Source: an uncultured Stomatobaculum sp. (GTDB lineage Bacteria; Bacillota; Clostridia; Lachnospirales; Lachnospiraceae). From it: a stretch of 64,000 nucleotides of DNA. Positions 40,597 through 48,765 of this stretch are shown here, piece by piece. The notes beneath the pieces were generated by a model. The model searched no databases and was not told the DNA's origin. It was given only the letters and a program-made list of their open reading frames with translations. Position 1 is the first letter of the stretch. Every line of letters begins with the position of its first letter. The stretch lies in assembly GCF_937924975.1 (NCBI RefSeq), contig NZ_CALEYG010000003.1, positions 38,327 to 102,326 on the forward strand, given 5' to 3'. The position numbers and the translations under genes are program-made.

Positions 40597-41249
40597 TGGA
40601 ACCGAAGGCAGTTATCTTTGATCTTGACGGTACGTTGACGGAGTCCGGAAAAGGCATTATGAAGGCCGCGATTGCCGGACTTTCGGCGGTCGGAAGGGAG
40701 AGCGGCGGAGTAGAGAAGCTGCGAAAGTTAATCGGACCGCCGCTTGCAGAGGGGTTTTCTGAGGTCTACGGTCTCACAGAGGACGAGTGCAGAGAGGCTG
40801 TGCGCGCGTTTCGAGCCTACTATGAGACCAAGGGGATCTTTGAAAATGAACTCTATCCCGGCGCACTGAATCTGCTCCGGACATTGCGGGAGCTGGGAAT
40901 AGCACTTTATCTTGCGACCTCAAAACCGGAACTGCAGGCGCGGCGTGTCCTTGCGGCTTTTTCGCTCACGGCATATTTCGAGGGAATTGCGGGGGGCGAT
41001 GATACCAAGGACGGCGGCAACAAAGAAAAGATTCTGGCGCGACTGGTACGGACACATGCGATATCGACAGCCGCGGCGGTTATGGTCGGCGACCGCGCCT
41101 ATGATATTTGTGCCGCAAACGCGCTCGGTATCGCGGGCGTCGGCGTGACATACGGTTACGGCAGCCCGGATGAATTGGAAAAAGCGGGAGCAACCCATAT
41201 TGTTTCTTCCATCGATGCTCTGACAGACCTTCTCCTGAGGGACCTGTGA
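40596..41249 (+). CDS. HAD hydrolase
   Basis: The 217-residue protein starts at ATG 40596, overlapping the previous stop by one base. HAD motif I is FDLDGTLTES, with a helical cap, motif II LATSKPE, a motif III Lys in GGNKEKIL and motif IV VMVGDRAYDICAAN. It is similar to phosphoglycolate phosphatase or pyrophosphatase PpaX; GDDTKDGGNKEKI resembles the phosphoglycolate phosphatase-like group of Lachnospiraceae. Substrate unknown. Confidence 0.85.
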   Translation: MEPKAVIFDLDGTLTESGKGIMKAAIAGLSAVGRESGGVEKLRKLIGPPLAEGFSEVYGLTEDECREAVRAFRAYYETKGIFENELYPGALNLLRTLRELGIALYLATSKPELQARRVLAAFSLTAYFEGIAGGDDTKDGGNKEKILARLVRTHAISTAAAVMVGDRAYDICAANALGIAGVGVTYGYGSPDELEKAGATHIVSSIDALTDLLLRDL

Positions 41250-41281
41250 GAATAAAAAGCGAACAGAAAGGGAGGCTACAG

Positions 41282-42052
41282 ATGATAGAGCTTGGCGCTA
41301 TGAAACGGGAGAGTATTGCAGATCTTTGCAAGGACAGCCGCATTTCACTGGTGCGTGCAGCTGCAGAGGGCAGAGGGCGGGTGTTTGTTCCGACGCTCGA
41401 CAGTCCTTCGTTTTGTCTGGTTCTGACGGGTGGCTTTTCTTATCTGGTCGGAATGCCGCCGCGCGGCGAGGCTTCGATCGATCTCTATCACCTGCTTGCG
41501 CGGGAGTGCGGCGAGACCAGTATTCTTGCCGAGGACGAGTTGTGGGATAATTGGGTGGAGAAGCGCTTTGCCGGCGCCTTCCGGACGGTGTCCCGCTATC
41601 TGCTTCGCGCGCCGGAGGGGATGAAGGCAGAGACACTGCAACAGCGAACGGAACTCGACGAAACCTACCAGCTGCGCCCCCTCACGATACGACTCTCAGA
41701 GCGTCTCAGAGAGTTCTCTTTCAGCGAGAACCTGATGAGCAGCTTTGCCTCACAGGAGGCGTTTGAAACCTACGGGCGTGGCTATGTCGTATTGAAGGAC
41801 AATGTGCCGGTCAGTGCCTGCCTGGCCTATGTTCACAGTGAAGAGATTATGGATGTCAAGGCGGCAACCGAGAAGGCTTTCCGCCGCAGAGGACTCGCCT
41901 CGGCAGTCGGTGCCTCTCTTTTGCTGTCTTTTCGGGAGAGCGAAAGACTTCCTGACTGGGATACGGACAGCCTGTTTTCCGCAAGTCTCGGCGAGCGCCT
42001 CGGTTACCATGCGGAGCGTGAGTACAAGGTCTATCAGATTGCGGTAGAATAA
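41282..42052 (+). CDS. GNAT-family acetyltransferase (PF12746-like)
   Basis: ATG 41282 follows GGGAGGC; 256 residues. The N-terminal half is variable. The C-terminal GNAT fold shows GRGYVVLKDNVPVSACLAYV, then DVKAATEKAFRRRGLASAVGASLLLS, an acetyl-CoA-binding loop of RxxGLA form, and SLGERLGYHAEREYKVY at the end. This is the pattern of the GNAT_acetyltran family found in Firmicutes. Substrate unknown. It is the third gene of a chain with the HerA-like and HAD genes. Confidence 0.78.
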   Translation: MIELGAMKRESIADLCKDSRISLVRAAAEGRGRVFVPTLDSPSFCLVLTGGFSYLVGMPPRGEASIDLYHLLARECGETSILAEDELWDNWVEKRFAGAFRTVSRYLLRAPEGMKAETLQQRTELDETYQLRPLTIRLSERLREFSFSENLMSSFASQEAFETYGRGYVVLKDNVPVSACLAYVHSEEIMDVKAATEKAFRRRGLASAVGASLLLSFRESERLPDWDTDSLFSASLGERLGYHAEREYKVYQIAVE

Positions 42053-42058
42053 AAGAAC

Positions 42059-42087
42059 TTTACGCACAGGCAAAAGCGTCGTATAAT
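42059..42087 (+). promoter_or_regulatory. Sigma-A promoter of the 6S-like RNA
   Basis: TTTACG, 17 bases, TATAAT. Transcription should begin near 42095, just before the first arm of the RNA closing stem. Confidence 0.7.
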
Positions 42088-42095
42088 ACAGCTAT

Positions 42096-42296
42096 AGCAA
42101 ACAGCTCCTGAGATGTGCGACAATCTTACCAATTTTGAACCTGCAAACTTCTGACAGGGAGACATAAGATACAAAGCCGGATGTCAGGCCGCAACTCGTT
42201 GAGAAAATAGCGGAAGACAAATGGCCTTGTTCGGTCACCCACCTGGCATTGCCAGGCGTCAATAAGTAAGACCGGCATTTTGGGGCTGTTTTTTGG
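42096..42296 (+). ncRNA. ssrS: 6S-like regulatory RNA
   Basis: About 200 bases without a credible ORF, with its own promoter and a terminator close behind. The two ends fold together: CAGCTCC with GGGGCTG, AGATG with CATTT, TGC with GCA and TCTTAC with GTAAGA, leaving side bulges and then a large central region. Inside it is a local hairpin CCTGGCA-TT-GCCAGG. The 5' text CTCCTGAGATGTGCG resembles the start of E. coli 6S RNA (CTCTGAGATGTTCGC). 6S RNA mimics an open promoter and binds the housekeeping RNA polymerase. The class is my inference; that a structured RNA gene lies here is firmer. Confidence 0.68.
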
Positions 42297-42300
42297 ATTG

Positions 42301-42331
42301 AAAAGAGGCAGCGCGAGCTGCTTTTTTTGTG
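42301..42331 (+). terminator. Rho-independent terminator
   Basis: AGGCAGC-GCGA-GCTGCT followed by seven T. It ends the 6S-like transcript just before the AI-2E-family gene. Confidence 0.8.
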
Positions 42332-42345
42332 AACAGGGAAGGGTT

Positions 42346-43698
42346 ATGATTAACGATCGGAATCAAAAGTATATCGCCTGGGGGCTCACCGCATTTGCGG
42401 TGGTCGCTGCGGCTCTTTTTTTCTCGTTTGTGCTTGAGCACCTGGGGCCGCTGGCACTTTTTCTGGGGAAAATCGTTGAAATTCTGATGCCGTTCATCTA
42501 CGGCGCGGTGATGGCATTTCTGATGGCGCCCACCTACCAGGCGCTCTCTGTCTTTGTCACGAAGTGCCTGCGCCCCGGAGGTCTACAGGGTCCCACGGAG
42601 GTCAAGATGGGCAAGCGCGTTCTGGTCAAATTCCGCGGGAGTAGCAGCACCAAACTCTTCACCGAGGCGGAGCAGCTCCGAAAAGGAAAAAATGCCGAGC
42701 GCATTGGAAAGATGGTAGCCACCTTTGCCTGTATCATTATCATTCTCGCGGTGCTGACTGCACTGATTGCGATGCTGATTCCACAGCTCATCAGCGGCGT
42801 CTCGGATCTCACGAGCAACCTCCCGAAGGGTACCAATTCGGTCAGCGGCTGGATTCAGGTGCTGTTTCACGGCAGAAATCCCGACATGGAACAGATGGTT
42901 CTGGAGGGCTATCGCCAGATTTCCGAAAGCCTCATGCAGTGGATTTCCGCGGACTTTATGCCGAATCTAAATAAGTACCTGACGCAGATGACCAGCGGTG
43001 TGATGCGGCTCTTTGTGTTTCTGAAAAACTTCTTCATCGGTCTCATTGTGATGGCCTACGGCCTTAATATGAAGGAAGCGCTCGCGGCGCAGAGTAAGCG
43101 TTTTCTTTTTGCGCTTCTGCCGCGGCGCGTCGCAAACGAGACGATTACAGAACTTCGTTATGTAAAGTGGGTGTTCTCGAGCTTTATTGTCGGCAAGATT
43201 ATTGACTCCGTGATCATCGGCATCATCTGCTATATCTGCATGAGTTTCATGAAAATGCCCTATGCGCTTTTAATCAGCGCTTTTGTCGGCGTCACAAATG
43301 TAATTCCGTTTTTCGGGCCCTTTGTCGGCGCAATTCCGAGTGCTTTCATTCTGCTCATGGTTTCACCGATTACGACATTGCAATTTCTGATTTTTATCCT
43401 CGTGCTGCAGCAGTTCGACGGCAATATTCTGGGACCGCGCATCCTTGGGTCCACGACAGGCATGTCTAGTTTCTGGGTTCTCTTCGCCATTCTGTTTTTT
43501 GGCGGAATCTGGGGCATTGTCGGCATGGTGGTCGGCATTCCGACCTTCGCGGTTCTCACCAGATTTACGGAGCGGGCGCTTGTGAATGTCTTAAAGAAAA
43601 AGAATCTTCCGGTCGAGGAAGGTTGCTACGACACACTGGATTACATTGATACGGAAGACGGCAGCCTGCACTACGGGAAGCGGGACAAAAAGAAGTGA
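42346..43698 (+). CDS. AI-2E family transporter
   Basis: ATG 42346 follows GGGAAGGG; the upstream in-frame stretch lies in the terminator hairpin. The 450-residue protein has about eight membrane helices with a large soluble loop after the second. The late VTNVIPFFGPFVGAIPSAFI and QQFDGNILGPRILGSTTGMSSFWVLFAI segments identify the family (PF01594). Members include TqsA, a proposed AI-2 exporter, and Na+/H+ antiporters, so the name does not fix the substrate. The C-terminal tail is soluble and charged. Confidence 0.88.
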   Translation: MINDRNQKYIAWGLTAFAVVAAALFFSFVLEHLGPLALFLGKIVEILMPFIYGAVMAFLMAPTYQALSVFVTKCLRPGGLQGPTEVKMGKRVLVKFRGSSSTKLFTEAEQLRKGKNAERIGKMVATFACIIIILAVLTALIAMLIPQLISGVSDLTSNLPKGTNSVSGWIQVLFHGRNPDMEQMVLEGYRQISESLMQWISADFMPNLNKYLTQMTSGVMRLFVFLKNFFIGLIVMAYGLNMKEALAAQSKRFLFALLPRRVANETITELRYVKWVFSSFIVGKIIDSVIIGIICYICMSFMKMPYALLISAFVGVTNVIPFFGPFVGAIPSAFILLMVSPITTLQFLIFILVLQQFDGNILGPRILGSTTGMSSFWVLFAILFFGGIWGIVGMVVGIPTFAVLTRFTERALVNVLKKKNLPVEEGCYDTLDYIDTEDGSLHYGKRDKKK

Positions 43699-43704
43699 GC
43701 TGAT

Positions 43705-43733
43705 TTGCAATTCGGACCGAAGTAGGCTATAAT
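43705..43733 (+). promoter_or_regulatory. Sigma-A promoter of the SEC-C protein gene
   Basis: TTGCAA, 17 bases, TATAAT, 32 bases before the ATG. Confidence 0.7.
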
Positions 43734-43765
43734 GCGACTAAAATCACGGGAGTGAGGGTGAACTT

Positions 43766-44272
43766 ATGACATTATTAGAAGTTTGGAGAACCAAAGCATA
43801 CGGTGACCAGCTCAGCAAAGAGGAGCAGGAAAAGCTCTGGAAGGATTATTTTCTGGTCGAGAAGGGCATCTACGAGAAGCTGCTCGCCGATGTGAGTAAG
43901 GTGGAGCGCGGCACGGTGAAGGAACTCGCCGAGAAGTACGGCACGGATATTCAGACCATGACGGGCTTCCTCGACGGCATCAGCGAGAGCCTGAAGCAAG
44001 ACATTCCGACCGAGACCATGGATGAGAATACCGAGATTGTGTTGGAAATCGATCCGGAGAAGCTCTATTACAACATGGTGGAGGCAAAGGCTGAGTGGCT
44101 TTACGGTCTGGAAGCCTGGGATCACATTCTGAGCGCGGAGAGAAGAAAAGAGCTGTACCGCGAGCAGAAGCAGAGCGGTACGATTCGCAAGGAAGTCAAG
44201 GTAGGCAGAAACGATCCCTGCCCCTGTGGTTCCGGCAAGAAGTACAAGTACTGCTGCGGCAGAAACGCATAA
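43766..44272 (+). CDS. SEC-C zinc-finger protein
   Basis: The 168-residue protein ends with a SEC-C motif RNDPCPCGSGKKYKYCCGR, the zinc-binding tail also found at the end of SecA. The N-terminal 140 residues are helical and acidic (LSKEEQEKLWKDYFLVEKGIY; LAEKYGTDIQTMTGFLDGI) and match a Lachnospiraceae family without assigned role. Interaction with ribosomes or SecB-like partners is possible because SEC-C tails do this elsewhere; that is inference. GAGTGAGGG precedes the ATG. Confidence 0.82.
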   Translation: MTLLEVWRTKAYGDQLSKEEQEKLWKDYFLVEKGIYEKLLADVSKVERGTVKELAEKYGTDIQTMTGFLDGISESLKQDIPTETMDENTEIVLEIDPEKLYYNMVEAKAEWLYGLEAWDHILSAERRKELYREQKQSGTIRKEVKVGRNDPCPCGSGKKYKYCCGRNA

Positions 44273-44344
44273 GTTTGGCTCCGTTCTTCGTACAGAGGAG
44301 AGCGGGGCATTTTTCATATTCGGAAGGAACAGGAGGCGCACGGA

Positions 44345-45112
44345 ATGGCGGCTTACCAGAGTTTTGCAAAACTCTACGATCTTTTTATGGACGGCGTTCC
44401 CTATGACGCCTGGTGCGAGCAGACTGTGCGACTCCTTGCGTCCTTCGGCATTACCGAAGGGATTGTCGCGGAACTCGGTTGCGGCACGGGAAACTGCACG
44501 GAACGGCTCGCGGCGCGGGGCTTTGATATGATAGGCATTGACAATGCCGAAGAAATGCTGGAAGAGGCGCTGCGGAAAAAAATAGCGAACGGCAGCAACA
44601 CGCTTTATCTCTGTCAGGATATGCGTGAATTTGAGCTCTACGGCACCTGCCGCGCCATCATAAGCCGCTGCGATGCCATGAATTATCTCTGCGGCACGGA
44701 AGAACTCTCTGAGGTGTTTCGTCTGGTCAACAACTACCTGGATCCGGGCGGCATCTTCCTCTTTGATATGAATACCGTTTATAAATATGAGCAGCTGCTT
44801 GCGGACAATACATTTGCGGAAAATCGGGAAGAGGGCAGTTTCATCTGGGAAAACCACTATGACCGAGAGACCGCGGAAAATGTCTACGACATGACCTTTT
44901 ATCTCCGGAAGGAAGGGGATTGTTACCGCCGCGCAGAGGAAACCCATGTGCAGCGTGCCTATACCCCGGCAGAAGTCAGAGAAACGGCAGAGCGGGCGGG
45001 CATGGTCTTTATCGCCGCAATGGATGCGGAGACCGAGGGACCGTTGACGGATGAGAGCGAGCGGATGTTAATTCTGCTGCGAGAACAGGGAAAGGAAGTA
45101 AATCATGAGTGA
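44345..45112 (+). CDS. Class I SAM-dependent methyltransferase
   Basis: The 255-residue protein has the SAM-binding motif VAELGCGTGNCTERLA, acidic motif II GIDNAEEML and the YLCQDMREFEL motif. The segment after it (IISRCDAMNYL ... DPGGIFLFDMNT) is typical of the Methyltransf_25 family often found before hslO in clostridia. Substrate unknown. AGGAGG lies nine bases before the ATG. The end overlaps the start of hslO by eight bases, so they are coupled. Confidence 0.85.
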   Translation: MAAYQSFAKLYDLFMDGVPYDAWCEQTVRLLASFGITEGIVAELGCGTGNCTERLAARGFDMIGIDNAEEMLEEALRKKIANGSNTLYLCQDMREFELYGTCRAIISRCDAMNYLCGTEELSEVFRLVNNYLDPGGIFLFDMNTVYKYEQLLADNTFAENREEGSFIWENHYDRETAENVYDMTFYLRKEGDCYRRAEETHVQRAYTPAEVRETAERAGMVFIAAMDAETEGPLTDESERMLILLREQGKEVNHE

Positions 45113-45983
45113 TTATATCGTGAGAGCGTTTGCGGAAGGCGGCATGGTGCGCGCCTTTGCGGCGACGACCGGGGATCTGGTAGAAGAGGCAAGACATATT
45201 CACAGCACAAGCCCCATTGTCACGGCTGCGCTTGGGCGTCTCATGACGGCGGGCCTCATGATGGGTGCAATGATGAAGGACAAGCAGGATCTTCTGACCA
45301 TCAAAATCGACGGCGACGGTCCGATGCGGGGAATGCTGGTCACGGCGAACAATGCGGGAGATGTCAAGGGATATCCCTATGAGCCAGCGGTGATTCTGCC
45401 GGCCAATCAGCTCGGGAAACTGGATGTCGCAGGTGCGGTCGGCAAGGGTACCATGACCGTCATCTCGGATCTCGGCTTAAAGGAACCCTATGTGGGGCAG
45501 GTCGAGTTGGTCTCCGGCGAAATCGCAGAGGACATTGCCTATTACTATGCATCGAGTGAGCAGGTGCCGTCTGGCGTGGGGCTCGGCGTGCTGATGAATC
45601 AGGACAACACGGTTCGCTGTGCCGGCGGCTTTATTGTGCAGCTCATGCCGGGTTGTCCCGAGGAAGTGATTACGGTACTGGAAGACCGCCTCAAAACGGT
45701 AGGATCGGTGACGAGCTTCTTAAAAGAGGGAAAGACACCGGAAGATATTCTCGCCTGGATTTTTGAGGGCAGAGAACTTAAACTCACGGATAAGCTTCCG
45801 TGTCACTTCCACTGCGACTGCTCGAGAGCGAGGGTCGAGAGGGCGCTGATCAGTCTCGGCAGTAAGGAACTAAAGAGCATGGCGGAAGAAAAAAAGCCCG
45901 CGGAACTTCATTGTCAGTTCTGCGGGAAGTCGTATCTGTTTTCGCCTGAGGAACTTGCGGCATTGGAGCGGGAAGCTCACTGA
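45105..45983 (+). CDS. hslO: Redox-regulated chaperone Hsp33
   Basis: The 292-residue cytosolic chaperone is switched on by oxidation. The four zinc-binding cysteines are present as HCDCSR and CQFCGKS near the C-terminus. The N-terminal domain includes TAALGRLMTAGLMMGAMMK and GDGPMRGMLVTAN; a GGFIVQLMPG strand follows. It protects unfolded proteins during oxidative and heat stress. It overlaps the methyltransferase gene upstream and, tail to tail, the DUF5662 gene by seven bases. Confidence 0.95.
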   Translation: MSDYIVRAFAEGGMVRAFAATTGDLVEEARHIHSTSPIVTAALGRLMTAGLMMGAMMKDKQDLLTIKIDGDGPMRGMLVTANNAGDVKGYPYEPAVILPANQLGKLDVAGAVGKGTMTVISDLGLKEPYVGQVELVSGEIAEDIAYYYASSEQVPSGVGLGVLMNQDNTVRCAGGFIVQLMPGCPEEVITVLEDRLKTVGSVTSFLKEGKTPEDILAWIFEGRELKLTDKLPCHFHCDCSRARVERALISLGSKELKSMAEEKKPAELHCQFCGKSYLFSPEELAALEREAH

Positions 45984-46558
45984 AGCGCGGATTGTCCTCT
46001 GCGCTCGTAGAGTGCGGGGTGACGGCGCAGCCAGCGCATATAGCCGAGCGTATAGTGTTCCCCCTTGTCGCGGAGCATATAGAGGAGTTTTTCGAGGAGT
46101 GCCCGGGTCTCCGGATGTAAAAGGCGGCCCTCCTGTTTGGAGAGATAGTAGCCGAGCGGCACGGCATCGGTATAGTCCTTTCCGCTGTACACTTTGGAGG
46201 CGGCAATGCGGTCGCAGAGCATTTCGAGCACAAAGCAAAGCGGCATTTTCAGGCTGACCCAGCCGCGCTTTTTGTCGATATCCACCCAGTATTCGTAGTG
46301 GTGACGATTGCGTCCCTTGTGGTGTAGCCAGGCGCGGGAATAGCCGAGTTCCTGGCGCTCGGCGGCGTTTGGCGAGCGGACACCCTGAAAGTAACGAACA
46401 CCGGTCATGAATTCGGTCGGGGAATATTTGGAGAGATCATGTGCCAGTCCTTGGCGTATCAGACCGACTTTGAAGCAGAGATCCATGACAGTCAATTTGT
46501 GTTTTGTGATGGTGCAAAAGTGCTGTATCGCGTTTTTGGCGTAAAAAAGAGGTCTCAT
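45977..46558 (-). CDS. DUF5662 family protein
   Basis: Start ATG 46558 (MRPLFYAKNAIQHFCTITKHK) gives 193 residues; the longer open frame upstream lies in the csp promoter region. The conserved core HDLSKYSPTEF ... HHKGRNRHHYEYW with many histidines matches DUF5662, common in Firmicutes and their phages. The His/Asp pattern suggests a metal site, as in HD-like or ferritin-like proteins, but no activity is known. It is divergent from the cold-shock gene. Confidence 0.8.
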   Translation of the reverse strand: MRPLFYAKNAIQHFCTITKHKLTVMDLCFKVGLIRQGLAHDLSKYSPTEFMTGVRYFQGVRSPNAAERQELGYSRAWLHHKGRNRHHYEYWVDIDKKRGWVSLKMPLCFVLEMLCDRIAASKVYSGKDYTDAVPLGYYLSKQEGRLLHPETRALLEKLLYMLRDKGEHYTLGYMRWLRRHPALYERRGQSALQ

Positions 46559-46589
46559 CGTAAAAACTCCTATGAATTGTCGAAATAAT

Positions 46590-46618
46590 TTGACAGTAGC
46601 CGTAACGTATGCTATTGT
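46590..46618 (+). promoter_or_regulatory. Sigma-A promoter of the cold-shock gene
   Basis: TTGACA, 17 bases, TATTGT, leaving a leader of about 50 bases before the ATG. Confidence 0.7.
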
Positions 46619-46675
46619 AGCGAGGGTTGCAGAAGTCTGCAAGCCACAGATTATTTTTTCGGAGGAACACCGGTT

Positions 46676-46879
46676 ATGAGCAAGGGCACAGTCAAGTGGT
46701 TTAACAACCAGAAGGGTTACGGATTCATTTCGGATGAGGGCGGAAACGATGTTTTCGTGCACTATTCCGGTCTGAAGATGGATGGGTTCAAGACCCTGGA
46801 GGAAGGCGCAAAGGTTGAGTACGACATTGTCGACGGCGCTAAGGGACCGCAGGCTACCAACGTCTTGGTGATTGAGTAA
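46676..46879 (+). CDS. CspA-family cold-shock protein
   Basis: The 67-residue single cold-shock domain has RNP1 KGYGFIS and RNP2 VFVHY. It binds single-stranded RNA or DNA and acts as an RNA chaperone. CGGAGGA precedes the ATG. The 5' leader is short (about 50 bases), unlike the long thermosensor leader of E. coli cspA. It is a single-gene unit with its own promoter and terminator. Confidence 0.96.
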   Translation: MSKGTVKWFNNQKGYGFISDEGGNDVFVHYSGLKMDGFKTLEEGAKVEYDIVDGAKGPQATNVLVIE

Positions 46880-46922
46880 ACCGGTTCCCCCGAGGGAAAC
46901 GACTATTCATGAGATCAAACAA

Positions 46923-46962
46923 AAAGAACCGAAGTTCGCATTTTGCGGCTTCGGTCTTTTTT
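46923..46962. terminator. Terminator between csp and the YprB-like gene
   Basis: AAGAACCGAAG...CGCA-TTTT-GCGGCTTCGGTCTT with T run on the + strand and A run on the other side, so it probably serves both convergent genes. Confidence 0.85.
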
Positions 46963-48052
46963 ATTTTCGGAGAGACAGGGAAGAGAGCAAAGCGTTCAGA
47001 TATTCGTCGCAGAGTGCCGGAGAAGCGGCAAAATCGGAGAAGGGCAGGTAGAGCGGTGTGCTGCGGGCGGTCCGCTGAAAACAGGACTGCCTCGGTTTCA
47101 TGCGCGCGGGTAGCGCCAGAAAGGCATCGTACTTCGGTTGTCTGGCGGTATCGCGGGTGGCCTTTTCCTTTGCGGCGGCGTCCACAAAAGCGGCCAGACT
47201 TTTGTGGAGCAGGCTGCCGTCTTCTTTCAGGATATAATAATTCTGATAATCCTTCCAATAGTGAAAGAGTGTGTCGGTGAGAAGCGGCAGTGTGACGGAC
47301 AGAGCGTTCCCTTCGGCGTTCAGAGAAAGGGCCTCTTTCTCCAGTGAGAGCGAAAAGGGAAGTGCCGCTTCACTGCGCGCGGAAAGTTCGGCGACCGTTT
47401 TCTCGCGCGTGAGGGTCAAGTCTTGAAATGTACCGCAAAAAAAAGCGGGGATTGCAAGGAGGGATAGCAGAGAAGGCAGCGCGACGACATCGGCCGCATT
47501 ATGTGCAAGCAGAGTCTGCAGTAAGGCTTCGTCATGTGTTCGCTGCCAGCGGGAATATGTTTCAATCAACTCGGCGCCGGTGAAGGGATCTTCCCGGGTA
47601 AGGCCAAGGCGAGCTTCGAGTGCACGCTGAGTGAGACGCTCGCCGGCAAAGAGCGCGCGATAGGGGGAGACAGTCGCATAAAAGTCCAGGCTCTGTTTTT
47701 CGGTGAGAGGGCAGGGCAGATGATACTGCGCACTGCACTGTGTGAGAAAAGGCAGATCAAAGCGCGCACCGTTAAAATGGACAAGCGTCGCAAAGGGAGC
47801 GGCAAAGGCAAAGAAACTGCGCAGCAAGGTATGCTCTTCGCTGAGCGAATCGGCGAACCATTGGTGCAAAACCGCATCACCCGCGTCCGAAAAAGAGAGT
47901 GCGCCGATCAGATAAATCTGCGCAGAGGCAGGAGAGAGGCCGGTGGTCTCAATATCAAAGAAAAGCAGGGAGGAGGGAGCTATCCCGGCGGGCAGCGTCG
48001 AAAGAACCTCTGCATAGTTGTCGCGTGATACCTTTGTTTCGAAGGAAAACAT
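46961..48052 (-). CDS. YprB-type ribonuclease H-like exonuclease domain protein
   Basis: The 363-residue protein has the DEDD exonuclease motifs: FFDIETTGLS (motif I), LVHFNGARFDLPFL (II) and LLAHNAADVVAL (III). This is the RNase_H_2/YprB family (PF13482) of Firmicutes; Bacillus YprB sits beside the YprA helicase, but no such helicase is adjacent here. A 3'-5' nuclease action on DNA or RNA is likely, the substrate unknown. The C-terminal 130 residues are variable and partly basic. Confidence 0.82.
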   Translation of the reverse strand: MFSFETKVSRDNYAEVLSTLPAGIAPSSLLFFDIETTGLSPASAQIYLIGALSFSDAGDAVLHQWFADSLSEEHTLLRSFFAFAAPFATLVHFNGARFDLPFLTQCSAQYHLPCPLTEKQSLDFYATVSPYRALFAGERLTQRALEARLGLTREDPFTGAELIETYSRWQRTHDEALLQTLLAHNAADVVALPSLLSLLAIPAFFCGTFQDLTLTREKTVAELSARSEAALPFSLSLEKEALSLNAEGNALSVTLPLLTDTLFHYWKDYQNYYILKEDGSLLHKSLAAFVDAAAKEKATRDTARQPKYDAFLALPARMKPRQSCFQRTARSTPLYLPFSDFAASPALCDEYLNALLSSLSLRK

Positions 48053-48096
48053 ACAAATTCTCCTCTCTCATTTTGGTACTCTAGTATACGCCTTCC

Positions 48097-48125
48097 TTGT
48101 TAGATTGAAAAGGCTGTGCTAAACT
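48097..48125 (+). promoter_or_regulatory. Sigma-A promoter of the ruvAB operon
   Basis: TTGTTA, 17 bases, TAAACT, 37 bases before the ruvA ATG. Confidence 0.55.
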
Positions 48126-48162
48126 AGACAACAGGGAAAGTTTCGACAGAGCAGGAGGGTTT

Positions 48163-48750
48163 ATGATTTCTTATATCAAGGGAACGCTTGCTGCGGTCGG
48201 TGAGAGCGAAGTGATTGTAGAGGCGGGTGCTTTCGGCATTGCCGTAAAGACCTCCCGCGCAGTCATCGAGAGACTGCCGACGAAAGGCGCAGAGCTCTTA
48301 CTCTATACCTATTTAAAGATGAGCGAGGATGCGATTTCGCTCTATGGTTTTGACAGAGAGGCGGATCTCCGCCTCTTTCGCGCGCTGCTCGGTGTGAGCG
48401 GCATAGGGCCCAAGGGTGCGCTTGCCGTGCTGTCGGCGCTGGAACCTGAGGCGCTGAAGCTTGCCGTGCTGACAGGCGACGCGAAGGCAATCGCAAAGGC
48501 ACCGGGCATCGGCGTCCGGACAGCGGAGCGGATTATTCTGGAACTCAAAAACCAGGAGGTTGTGCAGACGCTTTCGGCGGACGCAGTGCCCGGCGGAAGT
48601 GTTTCCGGTGCTGCCGCGGCGGAGGCAATCGATGCGCTGGTGCAGCTCGGTTATGGCATAGGCGAGGCGACGCGCGCGGTCCGGGCCGTTCCGGGGGCAG
48701 AAAAGAAGGACAGCGAGACACTCTTACGGGAGGCGCTCCGGCAGTTCTGA
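48163..48750 (+). CDS. ruvA: Holliday junction DNA helicase subunit RuvA
   Basis: The 195-residue protein starts MISYIKGTL and has the N-terminal OB fold, two helix-hairpin-helix motifs (LLGVSGIGPKGALAVLS; IAKAPGIGVRTAERIILELK) that bind the four-way junction, and a C-terminal domain III that contacts RuvB. It acts with RuvB, encoded 15 bases downstream, to drive branch migration during recombination repair. GCAGGAGGG precedes the ATG. Confidence 0.96.
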   Translation: MISYIKGTLAAVGESEVIVEAGAFGIAVKTSRAVIERLPTKGAELLLYTYLKMSEDAISLYGFDREADLRLFRALLGVSGIGPKGALAVLSALEPEALKLAVLTGDAKAIAKAPGIGVRTAERIILELKNQEVVQTLSADAVPGGSVSGAAAAEAIDALVQLGYGIGEATRAVRAVPGAEKKDSETLLREALRQF

Positions 48751-48765
48751 GCCTGAGAGGAGAAT

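Noticed and set aside
42280..42345. 22-residue extension of the AI-2E-family protein
   Set aside because: It would be encoded by the terminator of the 6S-like RNA; ATG 42346 has its own ribosome-binding site.
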